The notes beneath the pieces were generated by a model that saw nothing but the letters and a program-made list of their open reading frames with translations, was not told where the DNA came from and did no database searches. From Chloroflexota bacterium (GTDB lineage Bacteria > Chloroflexota > Anaerolineae > UBA4142 > SHND01): 64,000 nucleotides of DNA. Below, in pieces: positions 42,045-52,699 of the stretch; within the stretch, counting starts at the first letter, position 1; every line of letters begins with the position of its first letter. The stretch is from NCBI GenBank assembly GCA_004295045.1, contig SHND01000017.1, positions 1 to 64,000 of the forward strand, given 5' to 3'. Position numbers and translations under genes: made by a program.

Positions 42045-42938
42045 ATGTCCTCCATCGAATCTCTCCTCTCCCGCCTCGCCACGTTTCAAAACAAAACGCT
42101 CATCGTCACGCCATTGAGCGGCGGACTCACCAACACAAATTTTCGCGTAGAAGCGGATGGCGTCCCGTATGTCGTTCGCCTGCCCGGCGCGCAAACGGAA
42201 TTGCTGGCGGTGGACCGCGCGAATGAAGTGTACAACGCGCGGGCGGCGCACGCGGCGGGTATCGCGCCGCGCGTGGTGGAATATCTGGATGATGTGAATG
42301 TGATGGTGTTGGAATTTGTGCGCGGCGAGACAATGAGCAGCGCGCGTTTGAATGAAAAAGGGATGGCGACGCGCATGGCGCACGCGTTAAAACAGTTACA
42401 CGCGGGTCCGCGCTTTTTGCATGACTTTGATATGTTTCGCCTCACCGATTATTATTTACAAGTTGCGAGCGAACAAGCTGTGAAAATTCCCGACGGTTAT
42501 CCAGAATACATGCCGCGCGTGCGCAAAATTGAAAACGCGTTCGCGCGCAATCCATTGCCAACGGTTCCCTGTCACAATGATTTGCTCGCGGAAAATTATA
42601 TTGACGACGGCGAGAAATTGTGGCTGATTGATTTTGAATACAGCGGCAACAACGACCCAACGTTTGAATTGGGCAACACCGCGCAAGAGCAGCAGTTCGA
42701 CGAGGCGCGGCAGCGCGAATTGTGCGCGGCGTATTTTGGATACGCGTCCGATGAAAAACTCGCGCGCATGAAATTGAACATGGTCATGTCCGATGTGGGG
42801 TGGACGTTGTGGGCGGCGCTTCAAGCAAAAATTTCCACGATTGATTATGATTTTTGGGGCTGGGCAAGCGAACGGTGGGCGCGTGCGACAACGAAACTGG
42901 ACGCGCCCGAATTTTGGACGTGGCTGAAAGCGATATAA
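42045..42938 (+). CDS. APH/choline-kinase-like phosphotransferase (second copy)
   Basis: Paralogue of the minus-strand kinase: LSGGLTNTNFRVEADGVPYV, ELLAVDRANEVYNARAA, catalytic VPCHNDLLAENYI and metal motif LIDFEYSGNNDPTFELG. 297 residues. AAAGGA 4 bases before ATG comes from the duplicated GTGAAAGGATAA. It probably phosphorylates a choline- or ethanolamine-type alcohol (family inference), fitting the N-methyl amine oxidoreductase next to it. Confidence 0.85.
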   Translation: MSSIESLLSRLATFQNKTLIVTPLSGGLTNTNFRVEADGVPYVVRLPGAQTELLAVDRANEVYNARAAHAAGIAPRVVEYLDDVNVMVLEFVRGETMSSARLNEKGMATRMAHALKQLHAGPRFLHDFDMFRLTDYYLQVASEQAVKIPDGYPEYMPRVRKIENAFARNPLPTVPCHNDLLAENYIDDGEKLWLIDFEYSGNNDPTFELGNTAQEQQFDEARQRELCAAYFGYASDEKLARMKLNMVMSDVGWTLWAALQAKISTIDYDFWGWASERWARATTKLDAPEFWTWLKAI

Positions 42939-43019
42939 ATTTTTGTCGGACGCGCGCAGCGCGCACAAACCGCGCTATAATCAGCGTGTTGCAATGAATT
43001 CTTGCGATGGGAGGTTCTG

Positions 43020-43985
43020 ATGGAAAAATATCGGATTCTCACGTTTGATGGCGGCGGCGTACGCGGCTTGATCACCGTAATTCTGATGCAGCGATTGGCG
43101 CGCGAACCCGGTTTGAAGGATTGGTACAAACGCGCCGACTTGTATGCAGGCACTTCGACGGGCGGTTTGATCGCGCTCGGCATGTCACACGGCATTCCGC
43201 TCAACACGATGCGCAAGTTGTATGAAGAAAAATGTGCGCGCGTCTTTGATGATTCGTGGATTGACGATGTCCTCGATTTGTTCAATGTCACCGGCGCCGA
43301 TTACAGTAACGAGTTCCTCGAAAGCGAACTGAAAAAGTGGTTCGGCAATACAACAATCGGCGGACTTGAAAAGCGTGTGCTGGTTACGACCTTCGACCTC
43401 GATAACGCGGACGACGCTTCAGTCAAATACAGCGGCACGCCGCAAGCGCGCAAGTGGAAGCCCAAGCTCTTTCACAACTTTGTCGGCACAGATACCGACG
43501 CGCGCGCGCCGGCGTACAAAGTCGGTTTATACACCAGCGCCGCGCCGACGTACTTTCCAACCGTTGATGGGTTCGTGGATGGCGGCGTCTTTGCCAACAA
43601 TCCAAGCATGTGCGCGTTGGTGCAAACGCAAGACCCGCGCAATGCCGACCCGCGCGATCATCCCCCGTTGGACCAAATCGCGTTGTTGTCTATGGGAACC
43701 GGTGAGCTGCTCAAATATATCAGCGGCGATAATTTGGATTGGGGTTATGCGCAGTGGGTCAAACCGCTCTTGAGTATTTTGATGGACGGCGTCGCCGGGA
43801 TTTCCGATTATCAATGCCGACAACTTTTGCGTGACAAGTATCATCGCCTCCAACCGCAATTTCCGCCGGGACAAGAGTTCAAGCTTGATTCGGTCAAGCC
43901 CGAAGAAATTCAAGCGATGGTCGAGTTTGCCGAAGGATGGGATATTTCAGAAACCGCCGCCTGGCTTGAACAGCAGTGGCTTTAG
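43020..43985 (+). CDS. Patatin-like phospholipase
   Basis: A Ser-Asp dyad lipase: oxyanion loop DGGGVRG at residues 10-16, nucleophile S46 in AGTSTGG and D187 in FVDGGVFANN. 321 residues, complete. It would hydrolyse membrane phospholipids; no signal peptide, so a cytoplasmic enzyme. GGGAGG 6 bases before ATG, and TATAAT at 42976-42981 is a likely -10. Patatins occur both in lipid turnover and as effectors of anti-phage systems; the adjacent CHAT protease gene raises the second possibility. Confidence 0.88.
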   Translation: MEKYRILTFDGGGVRGLITVILMQRLAREPGLKDWYKRADLYAGTSTGGLIALGMSHGIPLNTMRKLYEEKCARVFDDSWIDDVLDLFNVTGADYSNEFLESELKKWFGNTTIGGLEKRVLVTTFDLDNADDASVKYSGTPQARKWKPKLFHNFVGTDTDARAPAYKVGLYTSAAPTYFPTVDGFVDGGVFANNPSMCALVQTQDPRNADPRDHPPLDQIALLSMGTGELLKYISGDNLDWGYAQWVKPLLSILMDGVAGISDYQCRQLLRDKYHRLQPQFPPGQEFKLDSVKPEEIQAMVEFAEGWDISETAAWLEQQWL

Positions 43986-43993
43986 ATAGGAGG

Positions 43994-44024
43994 ATGCTGA
44001 GCGAAATTTCGCTCGGCATTTTTT
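43994..44024 (+). terminator. Rho-independent terminator after the patatin gene
   Basis: ATGCTGAGCGAAA pairs with TTTCGCTCGGCAT with one G-T pair, followed by six T. It lies 9 bases after the patatin stop, so the CHAT gene is transcribed separately. Confidence 0.88.
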
Positions 44025-44029
44025 CGCGC

Positions 44030-44059
44030 TTGACATGCCCTATACGCGAATGCTAGACT
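44030..44059 (+). promoter_or_regulatory. Promoter of the CHAT-protease gene
   Basis: TTGACA (44030-44035), an 18-base spacer and TAGACT (44054-44059). The predicted start near 44066 leaves a leader of about 6 bases before ATG 44072, with no room for a Shine-Dalgarno. Confidence 0.65.
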
Positions 44060-44071
44060 GCTGTGCGACGG

Positions 44072-46735
44072 ATGGAATATTTAGATTTTTCTCTGAAAAT
44101 CGGTCCGCGCGTCGCCGAGAATGAATATGCGGTCGCGGCGCGTTCCTCCGCGATCGGCGAAGCCGGTGGTGTTTTTGCGCGTCCCTTGACGGACGAGCAG
44201 CTGGAACTGTTCGTTCTCAAAGTTGGGCTGGCGCGGCGCGGCGTCCGCCGGATTGGCTCGCCCCAATGGCGCGCGGCACAAGATTTCGGACAAACCCTTT
44301 TCCGTTCCCTCTTTACGAATGAAATTCGCGCCGCGTATCTCGCCAGCCACAATGACGCGGTACGGCAAAGTAAAGGGCTGCGCGTCAAACTCACTCTCGA
44401 TGCGCCCGAGCTCGTAAATTATCCCTGGGAATTTCTGTACGATCCATCCACCAGCCAATTCCTCTCGCTTTTTGAAGATACGCCCATCCTCCGCTATGTC
44501 GAGCTGGCGCGCCCCATTTTGCCGCTGACCGTCACGCCGCCCCTGCGGATTCTGGCGATGGCGTCCAGCCCGAAAGATTATGAACCGCTCGACCTTGCGC
44601 GCGAACGCCGCAATCTCGCGCAAGCCGTTGCTCCATTGCTCCAAGCGGCGTTGCTCGAAATTGATTGGCTCGCCCTGGCAACTCTCGATGCTTTGCGCGA
44701 ACAACTGCTCAAGCGCACCTATCACATTTTTCATTTCATCGGACACGGCGGCTTTGATGATAGAGAGCAGGACGGCGTCTTGATTTTCGAGAATGCGAAT
44801 CAATACGCGAATCGCGTCAGCGGTGAACGGCTCGCCGTCGTTTTGGGAAATCATCGCACCTTGCGCCTGGCAATTCTGAACGCGTGTGAAGGCGCGCGAA
44901 CGTCAGAGCAAGACCCGTTTGCGGGGACAGCATTAACTTTGGTGCGAACGGGCAATCTACCTGCCGTCATTGCGATGCAGTTTGAAATCAGCGACATCGC
45001 GGCAATTCAATTTGCGTCGGGGTTTTATTCCGCGCTGGCGGCGAATCGCCCGGTGGACGCGGCGGTGAGTCAGGGACGCCAAGCCATTTTCACAAATGAT
45101 AATGATGTGGAATGGAGTACGCCGGTGCTGTATTTGCGCGCGGCGGATGGTGTGATTTTTCAAGTGGACACGAACCGCGCGGCAGAGGACGCGAAACGAG
45201 TCGCGGCGGAACAAGCGGAACAGGAACGTTTGGCGCGCGAAAAATTGGAAGCGGAACGTGTTGCCGCAGAACAAGCTGCGGCTGCAGAAAAGGAACGACT
45301 CGAAAACGAGCGACTGGAACAGGAACGCGCGGCGCGAGAAAAGGCAGCTGCTGAACTCGCGGCAGTCGCGCTGCTAGAAAAAGAACGCGTCGAAAATGCA
45401 AGGCTGGAACAGGAACGCGTGGCGCGTGAACAGCAAGCAGCTCAATCCGCGGAACAAGTGCAGGGCGCAAATGTTCCTTTGCAGAATCTAGTGCCAGAAC
45501 GCGCGGCGCCTGCCGCCCTCGCAGCTTCAGACGCGCCCGCCTCAGAGCCCATCGCTTCGACCCGTCAATCTCTGGCTGTACGAAACCAATTATGGCGTCC
45601 GCTGTTACTTGCCGAAATTGTTTGGACGCTTGGTATGGGATTCTTGGCAACCGCACACGACTTGACCACGAACGTAGTGAGCGGGGTGATTCTTGCAATA
45701 TTGCTGACGGGTATCGTGTTTTGGTGGGGACGCAAAACTCTGTCTCCAACTGCAAATCGAATTTTGCTCATTGGCATGGGCGTAGGTTTTTTCGTCCAAT
45801 GCTTGGCAATTTTCATTATCGTCCAACCGCTCGGGAATGGAGTGTATGAATCTTTCAGCCCTGCCCTCACCAGCATTTTTCCGGATGCGAGCGCGACTTT
45901 TATAATGACAGTATTTCGGTCGGGAATCTTTGCAGTGATCGGCGGCGTAACCGGCTTGGCAGTCATTGCTTGGCAAATGCAAAATGCCACTAACGTCGTA
46001 TCAGATATGGCGCATACAGCGCCATCCGCGCGCACCGATGCTGCCGCTCAAGAAACTCCTGCGCGCGGGATCGTCGAACGTATCAAGGCGCTGCCTACTG
46101 CAAACTTGTACGTGCTCTGTGGAATCAGCTGGACGGTGGCATCGTGCTTTGTGGACATGAGCGCCCTTTCGTTATATTTTGCGTCCGAGGACTTTCGTCT
46201 GCAATTTGTCGGGGTTATCGCAGCAATCGGTGCGCTCTTGCTTGATGTATTAGGCGCTTGGGTGCTTGGACTCGCTGTTTCGCGCCGAACTCCATTGAAT
46301 CGCACATCATATGAGATAATGATTCTGGGCGCGCTCGCGGCATCACTGGTGGGAATCGTATCGCTAATTTGGCAGCTCGGTAACTTGCTTGTTTTTGGCG
46401 CTGTCGGCTTGCTCGTGGGCGGAAGCATTGCTCTGGCGTTGTGGTCAAGCAATCGTCAGTTGCCATTCAAAATGTTGGGCATCATCGCCGCGGGCTGGCT
46501 CGTCGGATTCGGCATTCAGGGCGCTGCCAGTGCATTGGTGTTCCCATCTGTCACAGAATCAATATGGGAATGGATCCGTCCGCTGGAAGCAGATTTGGGA
46601 ACTAAACCGATGTTTGTCACGCAGATTGGCATCGTTGGAATTTTCTTGGGTGCGATTGCGCCATTCATCGGCATTGTGTTCCTCGATTGGCAGCTGCGTA
46701 CCGTCAAGCAACAAAATTCGCGTTCGTTCACGTAA
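44072..46735 (+). CDS. CHAT-domain protease with coiled coil and multi-pass membrane domain
   Basis: Residues 1-365 are a CHAT caspase-like protease: H225 in FHFIGHGGF and C272 in LNACEGAR are the catalytic pair. Residues ~370-460 are an E/R/A-rich coiled coil ([19 protein letters not shown]), and from ~507 to the end there are about ten membrane helices. This looks like a membrane-tethered, oligomerising protease. CHAT proteases act in bacterial immunity and regulated cell death (e.g. gasdermin or Craspase systems); the fusion to a long membrane domain is one I do not recognise as a named system. ATG 44072 is preferred over GTG 44063. Confidence 0.82.
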   Translation: MEYLDFSLKIGPRVAENEYAVAARSSAIGEAGGVFARPLTDEQLELFVLKVGLARRGVRRIGSPQWRAAQDFGQTLFRSLFTNEIRAAYLASHNDAVRQSKGLRVKLTLDAPELVNYPWEFLYDPSTSQFLSLFEDTPILRYVELARPILPLTVTPPLRILAMASSPKDYEPLDLARERRNLAQAVAPLLQAALLEIDWLALATLDALREQLLKRTYHIFHFIGHGGFDDREQDGVLIFENANQYANRVSGERLAVVLGNHRTLRLAILNACEGARTSEQDPFAGTALTLVRTGNLPAVIAMQFEISDIAAIQFASGFYSALAANRPVDAAVSQGRQAIFTNDNDVEWSTPVLYLRAADGVIFQVDTNRAAEDAKRVAAEQAEQERLAREKLEAERVAAEQAAAAEKERLENERLEQERAAREKAAAELAAVALLEKERVENARLEQERVAREQQAAQSAEQVQGANVPLQNLVPERAAPAALAASDAPASEPIASTRQSLAVRNQLWRPLLLAEIVWTLGMGFLATAHDLTTNVVSGVILAILLTGIVFWWGRKTLSPTANRILLIGMGVGFFVQCLAIFIIVQPLGNGVYESFSPALTSIFPDASATFIMTVFRSGIFAVIGGVTGLAVIAWQMQNATNVVSDMAHTAPSARTDAAAQETPARGIVERIKALPTANLYVLCGISWTVASCFVDMSALSLYFASEDFRLQFVGVIAAIGALLLDVLGAWVLGLAVSRRTPLNRTSYEIMILGALAASLVGIVSLIWQLGNLLVFGAVGLLVGGSIALALWSSNRQLPFKMLGIIAAGWLVGFGIQGAASALVFPSVTESIWEWIRPLEADLGTKPMFVTQIGIVGIFLGAIAPFIGIVFLDWQLRTVKQQNSRSFT

Positions 46736-46739
46736 CTTG

Positions 46740-46767
46740 AAATCAAGCACCACCCGCTTTGATTTTT
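46740..46767 (+). terminator. Possible weak terminator after the CHAT gene
   Basis: AAATCAAGC can pair with GCTTTGATTT (one bulge) before a run of five T. Short and imperfect, but placed directly after the stop codon. Confidence 0.4.
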
Positions 46768-46803
46768 CATACGCTTTAATCTTTCATCTACAAAGGACTC
46801 GAT

Positions 46804-48873
46804 ATGTCAACCAATTCTCAACTCGACCAACTTTCGATCAACACTATTCGCGCGCTTTCGATTGACGCGGTGCAAAAAGCCAACAGCGGTCATCCCGGAT
46901 TGCCGCTCGGCGCCGCGCCGATGGCGTACACGTTGTGGACGCGTTTTCTAAAACACAATCCCGCGAATCCAAAATGGTACGACCGCGACCGCTTTATCCT
47001 TTCGGGCGGACACGGCTCGATGTTGTTGTATTCGTTACTGTATCTCACCGGTTATGATTTATCGTTCGACGAAATCAAAAATTTTCGCCAGTGGGGTTCC
47101 ATCACGCCCGGACATCCCGAACACGGACTCACGCCGGGTGTCGAAGTGACAACCGGTCCGCTGGGGCAAGGTTTTGCAAATGGCGTTGGCTTTGCAATCG
47201 CCGAAGCGTATCTCGCCGCGCGTTACAATCGCCCCGACCACGAAATCGTCAATCATTTCACGTACGGACTTGTCACCGATGGTGATTTGATGGAAGGCGT
47301 CTCGTCGGAGGCGGCATCACTCGGCGGACATCTCAAACTCGGCAAACTGATTTATCTGTACGACGACAACAAAATAACTCTCTCGGGCGCGACCCATCTC
47401 GCCTTTACCGAAGACGTGGCGACGCGTTTTGAAGCGTACGATTGGCAGGTGCTGCGTGTGAATGATGGCAACGATTTGAACGCGATTCAAGCCGCGCTCG
47501 AAACTGCGCGCGATGAAACCGAACGACCTTCGCTCATCATCGTCCGCACACACATCGGGTACGGTTCGCCGCACAAGCAAGATACGTTCGAAGCGCACGG
47601 TTCACCGCTCGGCGTGGAGGAGGTGAAACTCACAAAAAAGAAGTTGGGCTATCCCGAAGAACCCGCGTTTTATATTCCCGGCGAAGCGTTGGAACATTTC
47701 CGCGAAGCGTTAGAAAAAGGAAGCGCGTGGGAAAAAGAATGGGACGCGAAATTTCAAGCGTACGCGGCGGCGTATCCCGAACCGGCGCGCGAATTTCAAA
47801 TGATCATGCGCGGCGAGAAACCGGAAAATTGGGATGCGGATATTCCCACTTTTAACGCGGATGCAAAAGGCATTTCCACGCGCGTGGCGGGCGGTCAAGT
47901 TTTGAATGCAATCGCAAAAAATGTTCCTAACATCATCGGCGGTTCCGCCGATCTCGATCCTTCGACAATGACCGCGCTCAAGGGGATGGGCGATTTTGAG
48001 CCGGCGGCTAGCGCGCCCGGAGACGAACAAGGTTCCGTCGGCGGCGGCTGGAGCTTCGCGGGGCGCAATATTCATTTTGGCGTGCGCGAACATGCGATGG
48101 GCGCTGCCGCGAGCGGGATGGCGTTACACGGCGGTATCCTGCCCTTTACGGCAACCTTTTTTACCTTTAGCGATTACATGCGTCCCGCGATTCGTCTCGC
48201 CGCGTTGATGGGTGTGCATGTCATTTATGTTTTCACGCATGATAGCATTGCTTTGGGCGAAGATGGTCCGACGCATCAACCGGTTGAACATCTCGCGGCG
48301 ATGCGCGCGATTCCAAACCTTTCGTTGATTCGCCCCGCAGACGCGAATGAAACGGCAGTCGCGTGGCGCGTTGCAGTCGAAAACGCGCACAATCCCACCG
48401 CGTTGGTTTTTACGCGCCAGAACGTGCCGACACTGGACCGCAGTGAATACGCTTCCGCCGAAAATCTGGTGCGCGGGGCGTACATTTTATCCGACGCGCC
48501 GAATGCCAAACCGAACATTATTTTGATTGCCACCGGTTCCGAAGTGCAGCTCATTGTCGGCGCACAAAAGGAATTGGCAAAAGAAAATATCCATGCGCGT
48601 CTGGTCTCGATGCCGAGTTGGGATTTGTTTGATGCACAGTCCAAAGAATATCGTGACAGCGTTTTGCCGCCGAATGTCCGCGCGCGGTTGGCGGTAGAGG
48701 CGGGCATTGCGCAGGGGTGGAGCAAATATGTGGGCGACCAGGGCGCGGTGCTGAGCATCGAGCATTACGGGGCATCCGCGCCATATCACGTGTTGTTCGA
48801 AAAATTCGGTTTCACCGTTGAAAACGTCGTGGCGCACGCCAAAAAATTGTTATCGGAAAGTAACGACGCGTAA
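46804..48873 (+). CDS. tkt: Transketolase
   Basis: Full-length (689 residues). N-terminal: [20 protein letters not shown]; the thiamine-pyrophosphate/metal motif is [11 protein letters not shown] near residues 155-165 with DDNKITLSG; catalytic E429 in [14 protein letters not shown]; donor-binding [19 protein letters not shown]. It moves two-carbon units in the pentose-phosphate or Calvin pathway in the cytoplasm. AAAGGA precedes ATG 46804. A housekeeping gene marking chromosomal context between accessory islands. Confidence 0.96.
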   Translation: MSTNSQLDQLSINTIRALSIDAVQKANSGHPGLPLGAAPMAYTLWTRFLKHNPANPKWYDRDRFILSGGHGSMLLYSLLYLTGYDLSFDEIKNFRQWGSITPGHPEHGLTPGVEVTTGPLGQGFANGVGFAIAEAYLAARYNRPDHEIVNHFTYGLVTDGDLMEGVSSEAASLGGHLKLGKLIYLYDDNKITLSGATHLAFTEDVATRFEAYDWQVLRVNDGNDLNAIQAALETARDETERPSLIIVRTHIGYGSPHKQDTFEAHGSPLGVEEVKLTKKKLGYPEEPAFYIPGEALEHFREALEKGSAWEKEWDAKFQAYAAAYPEPAREFQMIMRGEKPENWDADIPTFNADAKGISTRVAGGQVLNAIAKNVPNIIGGSADLDPSTMTALKGMGDFEPAASAPGDEQGSVGGGWSFAGRNIHFGVREHAMGAAASGMALHGGILPFTATFFTFSDYMRPAIRLAALMGVHVIYVFTHDSIALGEDGPTHQPVEHLAAMRAIPNLSLIRPADANETAVAWRVAVENAHNPTALVFTRQNVPTLDRSEYASAENLVRGAYILSDAPNAKPNIILIATGSEVQLIVGAQKELAKENIHARLVSMPSWDLFDAQSKEYRDSVLPPNVRARLAVEAGIAQGWSKYVGDQGAVLSIEHYGASAPYHVLFEKFGFTVENVVAHAKKLLSESNDA

Positions 48874-48906
48874 CAAATTGTGTGCGATAATTTTTGGCAG
48901 CGTTTT

Positions 48907-48940
48907 CCTATTCGACAAATGAATAGGTACGATGTAAAAT
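48907..48940 (+). promoter_or_regulatory. Promoter of the tyrosine-kinase gene with inverted repeat over the -35
   Basis: TCGACA (48912-48917), a 17-base spacer and TAAAAT (48935-48940). CCTATTC (48907-48913) and GAATAGG (48921-48927) form a perfect 7-base inverted repeat with a 7-base centre straddling the -35, a plausible repressor site. The rest of the 48874-48994 gap shows nothing else. Confidence 0.5.
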
Positions 48941-48994
48941 CGCAATCTATGTTACAGGACCGCTCGGAAGCATAGTTAGGGCTAAGAGGTCAAT

Positions 48995-50692
48995 TTGGAA
49001 CTGCGACGTTATCTTTCACTTTTGAAAAAATGGGGCTGGTTGATCTTGCTGATCACCGGGCTTGCCGCTGCGGGCAGCTATTTTTATAGCCGAACTATAC
49101 CGCCCACCTATCGTACGACTGCCGTCCTGCTGGTTGGGCAAGAACAGCAGAGCGCAAACCCCACCCCCTCTGAAATTTACGTTTCCAACAACCTCGCGCA
49201 AGCGTACGCCTTGCTGGTGAACCAACCTTCTGTTTTGCAAGCCGCTGCCAAAGAGCTGAACTGGGAAGGTTCGTGGGAATCACTTTACTTTGTGGTGACT
49301 GCCAATGCCCCGCAAGGCGGACAAACCTTTAACGTCTCGGCAACAGCGGGGACACCTCAGCGCGCCCAAGAGATTGCGAATGAAATCGCGCGCCAGGTCA
49401 TTCTGCAAAGCCCGATCAGTCAACAACAAAAAGCATCCGACGACCAACGCGCGTTCATCACGGAACAGCAAGCGCTGATGCAATCGCAGATCGTTGTCGG
49501 GCAAAAGCAGCTGACCGAGCTGAGCCAACAAGCCGCGCTCGAAACCGACCAAGCTAAACTCGACAACTTGAATACGCGGATTTCCGCGCTGCAAACAAAA
49601 ATCGAAAATTGGCAGCGTACATATTTGTCTATGGGCACGCTGCTGAATCAATCAACGGGCAAATATCTCACCGTAATTGCGCCTGCGCCTCTGCCGGCCG
49701 CTCCCGTCAGCCCCAATATTTTGCAAAATGTTTTGCTCGCCGCCGCAGTGGGTCTCGTTTTGGCTGTTGGCGTTGTGCTCTTGTTGGAATATCTCGATGA
49801 CACGATCAAGTCATCGGAAGATGTCGAGCGCGTTTTGCAACAGACCACCCTTGCGTCCGTCGCGCGCATTTCGCCGATTCGCAAACCGGGCGACAACTTG
49901 ATTACGCTGCTGCACCCGCGTTCCCCGATTGCTGAAGAGTATCGCAGCTTGCGGACGAATCTGCGTTATTCGGGTATCGAAAATCCGGGCGGCGCGTTGT
50001 TGGTCACGAGCGCCAATCCGAGCGAAGGCAAAACAACCACCGCCGCCAACCTCGCGGTGGCAATGGCGCAGTCGGGCAAGCGCGTCATCTTGCTGGACGC
50101 AGACCTGCGGCGTCCGGGGATTCATCCTTTGTTTGGGCTTTCGAATCAAATGGGTCTCATGACTCTCTTTTGGGAGGAAACGCCGCGCGTCGAAGAGGTG
50201 ATGCAAACGACAGACGTTCCGGGCTTGCGTGTTATCGCAGCGGGCGAACCGCCGCCGAATCCTGCCGAGATTTTGGATTCCAAACGGATGACGGAAATTT
50301 TGGTCGAGCTGCGGAGCCAAGCTGATATGGTGGTTGTAGATTCTCCGCCGCTGCTCGTCGTCGCGGATGCAAATATTCTTGCGTCGCGTTGTTCGGGCGC
50401 GATCATTGTGATGGACAGTGGACGCACGCGCACGGACGCGGCGCGCAAGGTGGTAGAGACGTTGACGCGCAGTAAAGTCAAAATTCTTGGCATCGTCTTG
50501 AATCGCGTCAGTGGACGGCGCGGCGGGTATTATAACAATTACTATTATTACGCCTCCCCCAAGTCGAACGGCAAAGCAAAAGGCACGCCTGCGCTGTCTG
50601 TCAAAGGCAATGGACATGCCAATGGCAATGGTCACACTAACGGGAATGGCGCGGGCAAAACGGAAACACCCTCCGAAAAATCCAAAATGTAG
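48995..50692 (+). CDS. Wzc/CpsCD-like chain-length determinant and tyrosine autokinase
   Basis: The Wzz domain has a membrane helix near residues 13-32 and a second near 240-260, with a coiled coil between. The BY-kinase follows: Walker A SANPSEGKTTT (339-349), Walker A' VILLDADLRRPG and Walker B MVVVDSPPLL. A tyrosine cluster YYNNYYYYA precedes an S/K/G/N-rich tail. It would couple polymer length to export and be inactivated by autophosphorylation. TTG 48995 has AGAGG 5 bases upstream. No partner phosphatase is in the window. Confidence 0.9.
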   Translation: MELRRYLSLLKKWGWLILLITGLAAAGSYFYSRTIPPTYRTTAVLLVGQEQQSANPTPSEIYVSNNLAQAYALLVNQPSVLQAAAKELNWEGSWESLYFVVTANAPQGGQTFNVSATAGTPQRAQEIANEIARQVILQSPISQQQKASDDQRAFITEQQALMQSQIVVGQKQLTELSQQAALETDQAKLDNLNTRISALQTKIENWQRTYLSMGTLLNQSTGKYLTVIAPAPLPAAPVSPNILQNVLLAAAVGLVLAVGVVLLLEYLDDTIKSSEDVERVLQQTTLASVARISPIRKPGDNLITLLHPRSPIAEEYRSLRTNLRYSGIENPGGALLVTSANPSEGKTTTAANLAVAMAQSGKRVILLDADLRRPGIHPLFGLSNQMGLMTLFWEETPRVEEVMQTTDVPGLRVIAAGEPPPNPAEILDSKRMTEILVELRSQADMVVVDSPPLLVVADANILASRCSGAIIVMDSGRTRTDAARKVVETLTRSKVKILGIVLNRVSGRRGGYYNNYYYYASPKSNGKAKGTPALSVKGNGHANGNGHTNGNGAGKTETPSEKSKM

Positions 50693-50716
50693 AATTTCAG
50701 TTTTAACGAATTTTTT

Positions 50717-50750
50717 GTTCGCGCTTGAGCGCTCAAGCGCGAACTTTTTT
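50717..50750 (+). terminator. Strong rho-independent terminator
   Basis: A perfect 14-base palindrome (GTTCGCGCTTGAGC with its complement, 50717-50744) followed by six T, 24 bases after the tyrosine-kinase stop. Confidence 0.9.
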
Positions 50751-50881
50751 GTACGCATATGTTTGTGACGTTACAAATCTGCGTACTCTGTCCAGCCAAG
50801 TGTAATCTATCGGTTCTCTGTCTATGCGCGGAATTGTGGTAATATCCATTCGCAAAATCATCCGCTCCGATTGTTTCGAAA

Positions 50882-52657
50882 ATGAATTTGTCTTCGCGTT
50901 TACCCAGTCTTACGACAATTCTCTGGATTCTTGCTAGTTTGGTCGCATTCGGCGCCTTTTTGTTCATCGCCCCCAATTTGTTGAATCCCCCACAGCCGAC
51001 CGCGACTCCGACCGGCGTTGCGATTGTTCTGCCAACCGCGCCCGCGACCGCAACGATTCCGAGCACAGGGACGCCCGTGCCTCTCGCGCCGCCTGCAAAC
51101 AAAAACACCCCGGAACCGTTGGCGACTGCGCCTGCGGGCGCACAAGAGTTTACGTTCATTAGCGACCCCACGCGCAGCGGCTATTTGAAAACAGGTGAGG
51201 ACAAACCGCATTGGGGTGACCGCAATTTGCACGCCGGCATTTTTGGCGGCGATACCTTTTCCAGCATTCTCTTTTTTGATGTTTCCGAACTCGCGCCAAC
51301 GTCAGAGATTCTTGACGCCGAAATTTTGATCACGGGCTTGAGCCGCGACAATCTTGGCGCGCAAGGCGCGTGGCGCGCAACTATTTTGCGCGTAAAGTCA
51401 TTTCAAGAATGGGAAGAGCTGACGCCGCAAGATTTTCAAACTGCCACCGCGACCAGCAGCATCGGCACAGAATTGAATCCCACCGATTTGGATATCGGGC
51501 AGACCAATCAATTTCGTTTTACAGCCGATCAATTGCCGGCGCTGACGAATGCGATTGGTGAACACACGTATATTATCGTGCGGCTCGAAGGTCCTGCGAG
51601 CGGGAGCAATTCGCTCTTTACGTGGGATGGCGGCGGACTCGATTTGAAAACGGGCGCGCATCCTACATTGCGGATCGTCGCGCGTCCCGGACAATTCGTC
51701 ATCGTGACCAATACGCCGACTGCCGAAAGCGTTGTGACGGCGGCAGTCTTGGCGCTCAAAGAAACGGATTTTGCCCAACGCGTTGGCACGCCGACGCCGT
51801 TCCCGCGCACGCACGCCACCGCGACGCCGATCTTTCTCGTGACGCGTGAACCAACTGCCGAAAATGTTGAAACGCGCGTCGCCATTGCTCAGATAGCAAC
51901 AGCGGTGGCAGTAACGACGGGGACCTATACCCCGACGCCGCTGAATTGGGTCGTCATCACTGCCACCTTTACGCCCGCCCCAACGCAAACACCCGAAGTT
52001 GTGCCGGTGAGTACGCTCTATGCGCGGCTCACACCGACGCTGCAGCCGACGCGCACACCTTCGGCGGGAGAAGTACTGCAGACGCCCGTTCCCGACTTTT
52101 TGAAAAATAATTTGCTCATCGTCACCGATCGCTTTGGCGGAACAGACATTGCGGTCATGCGTCCCGACGGCACGATTGTTCAGGGACTTACAGGCGATGA
52201 ATTTTATCGGCTGGCGTTCGCGCGCGAGGCGTATTCGCCTGACCGCCGTCGGCGCGCCCTCGTCGCACCCGACGCGAGCGATATTCTCCAAATTTGGATC
52301 GAGGATGCTCTGACCGGTGCGCGTACGCTCGTGACGCATCTCTCGCGCGGCATTGCGTATGATCCCGTATGGTCTCCCGATGGCGGACGCATTGCGTACG
52401 TGAGCCGCGAAACGGGAAATGACGAGTTGTATGTGTACGATTTGACAAGTCAGACTTCAACGCAGATCACGCATGGCGGGAATGCATTTATTTTTAGGCA
52501 GCGCCCCACGTGGTCGCCCGATGGGAGCGAGATTGCGTTCAAGGCGAACGACGGCACGCCGAATTTCCAAATTTGGATCGTGAACGCCGACGGCTCAAAT
52601 CCCCACAACATCAGTCAAAGCACCTCGAATGACACGGACCCCATTTGGGTAAAATGA
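50882..52657 (+). CDS. Membrane-anchored DNRLRE-like plus TolB-type beta-propeller protein
   Basis: An N-terminal hydrophobic helix (IASLVAFGAFLFIAPNLL region) acts as anchor or signal. A T/P-rich linker follows, then a beta domain with FISDPTRSGYLKTGED and FSSILFFDVSEL (like the DNRLRE carbohydrate-binding-related fold), long TPTP repeats, and a C-terminal TolB/WD-like propeller with WSPDGGRIAYVS and WSPDGSEIAFKA. Surface-exposed binding protein, ligand unknown. Alternative class: cell-wall associated PD40 protein. 591 residues. Confidence 0.7.
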   Translation: MNLSSRLPSLTTILWILASLVAFGAFLFIAPNLLNPPQPTATPTGVAIVLPTAPATATIPSTGTPVPLAPPANKNTPEPLATAPAGAQEFTFISDPTRSGYLKTGEDKPHWGDRNLHAGIFGGDTFSSILFFDVSELAPTSEILDAEILITGLSRDNLGAQGAWRATILRVKSFQEWEELTPQDFQTATATSSIGTELNPTDLDIGQTNQFRFTADQLPALTNAIGEHTYIIVRLEGPASGSNSLFTWDGGGLDLKTGAHPTLRIVARPGQFVIVTNTPTAESVVTAAVLALKETDFAQRVGTPTPFPRTHATATPIFLVTREPTAENVETRVAIAQIATAVAVTTGTYTPTPLNWVVITATFTPAPTQTPEVVPVSTLYARLTPTLQPTRTPSAGEVLQTPVPDFLKNNLLIVTDRFGGTDIAVMRPDGTIVQGLTGDEFYRLAFAREAYSPDRRRRALVAPDASDILQIWIEDALTGARTLVTHLSRGIAYDPVWSPDGGRIAYVSRETGNDELYVYDLTSQTSTQITHGGNAFIFRQRPTWSPDGSEIAFKANDGTPNFQIWIVNADGSNPHNISQSTSNDTDPIWVK

Positions 52658-52699
52658 TGCGACGCGCGGTTTGGAGGTACCTCGTCCACGTGACTTTTG

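Noticed and set aside
44072..46735. CHAT protein as part of a CRISPR-guided (Craspase) or gasdermin system
   Set aside because: No Cas7-11/gRAMP or gasdermin-like gene is adjacent, so the named systems do not apply.
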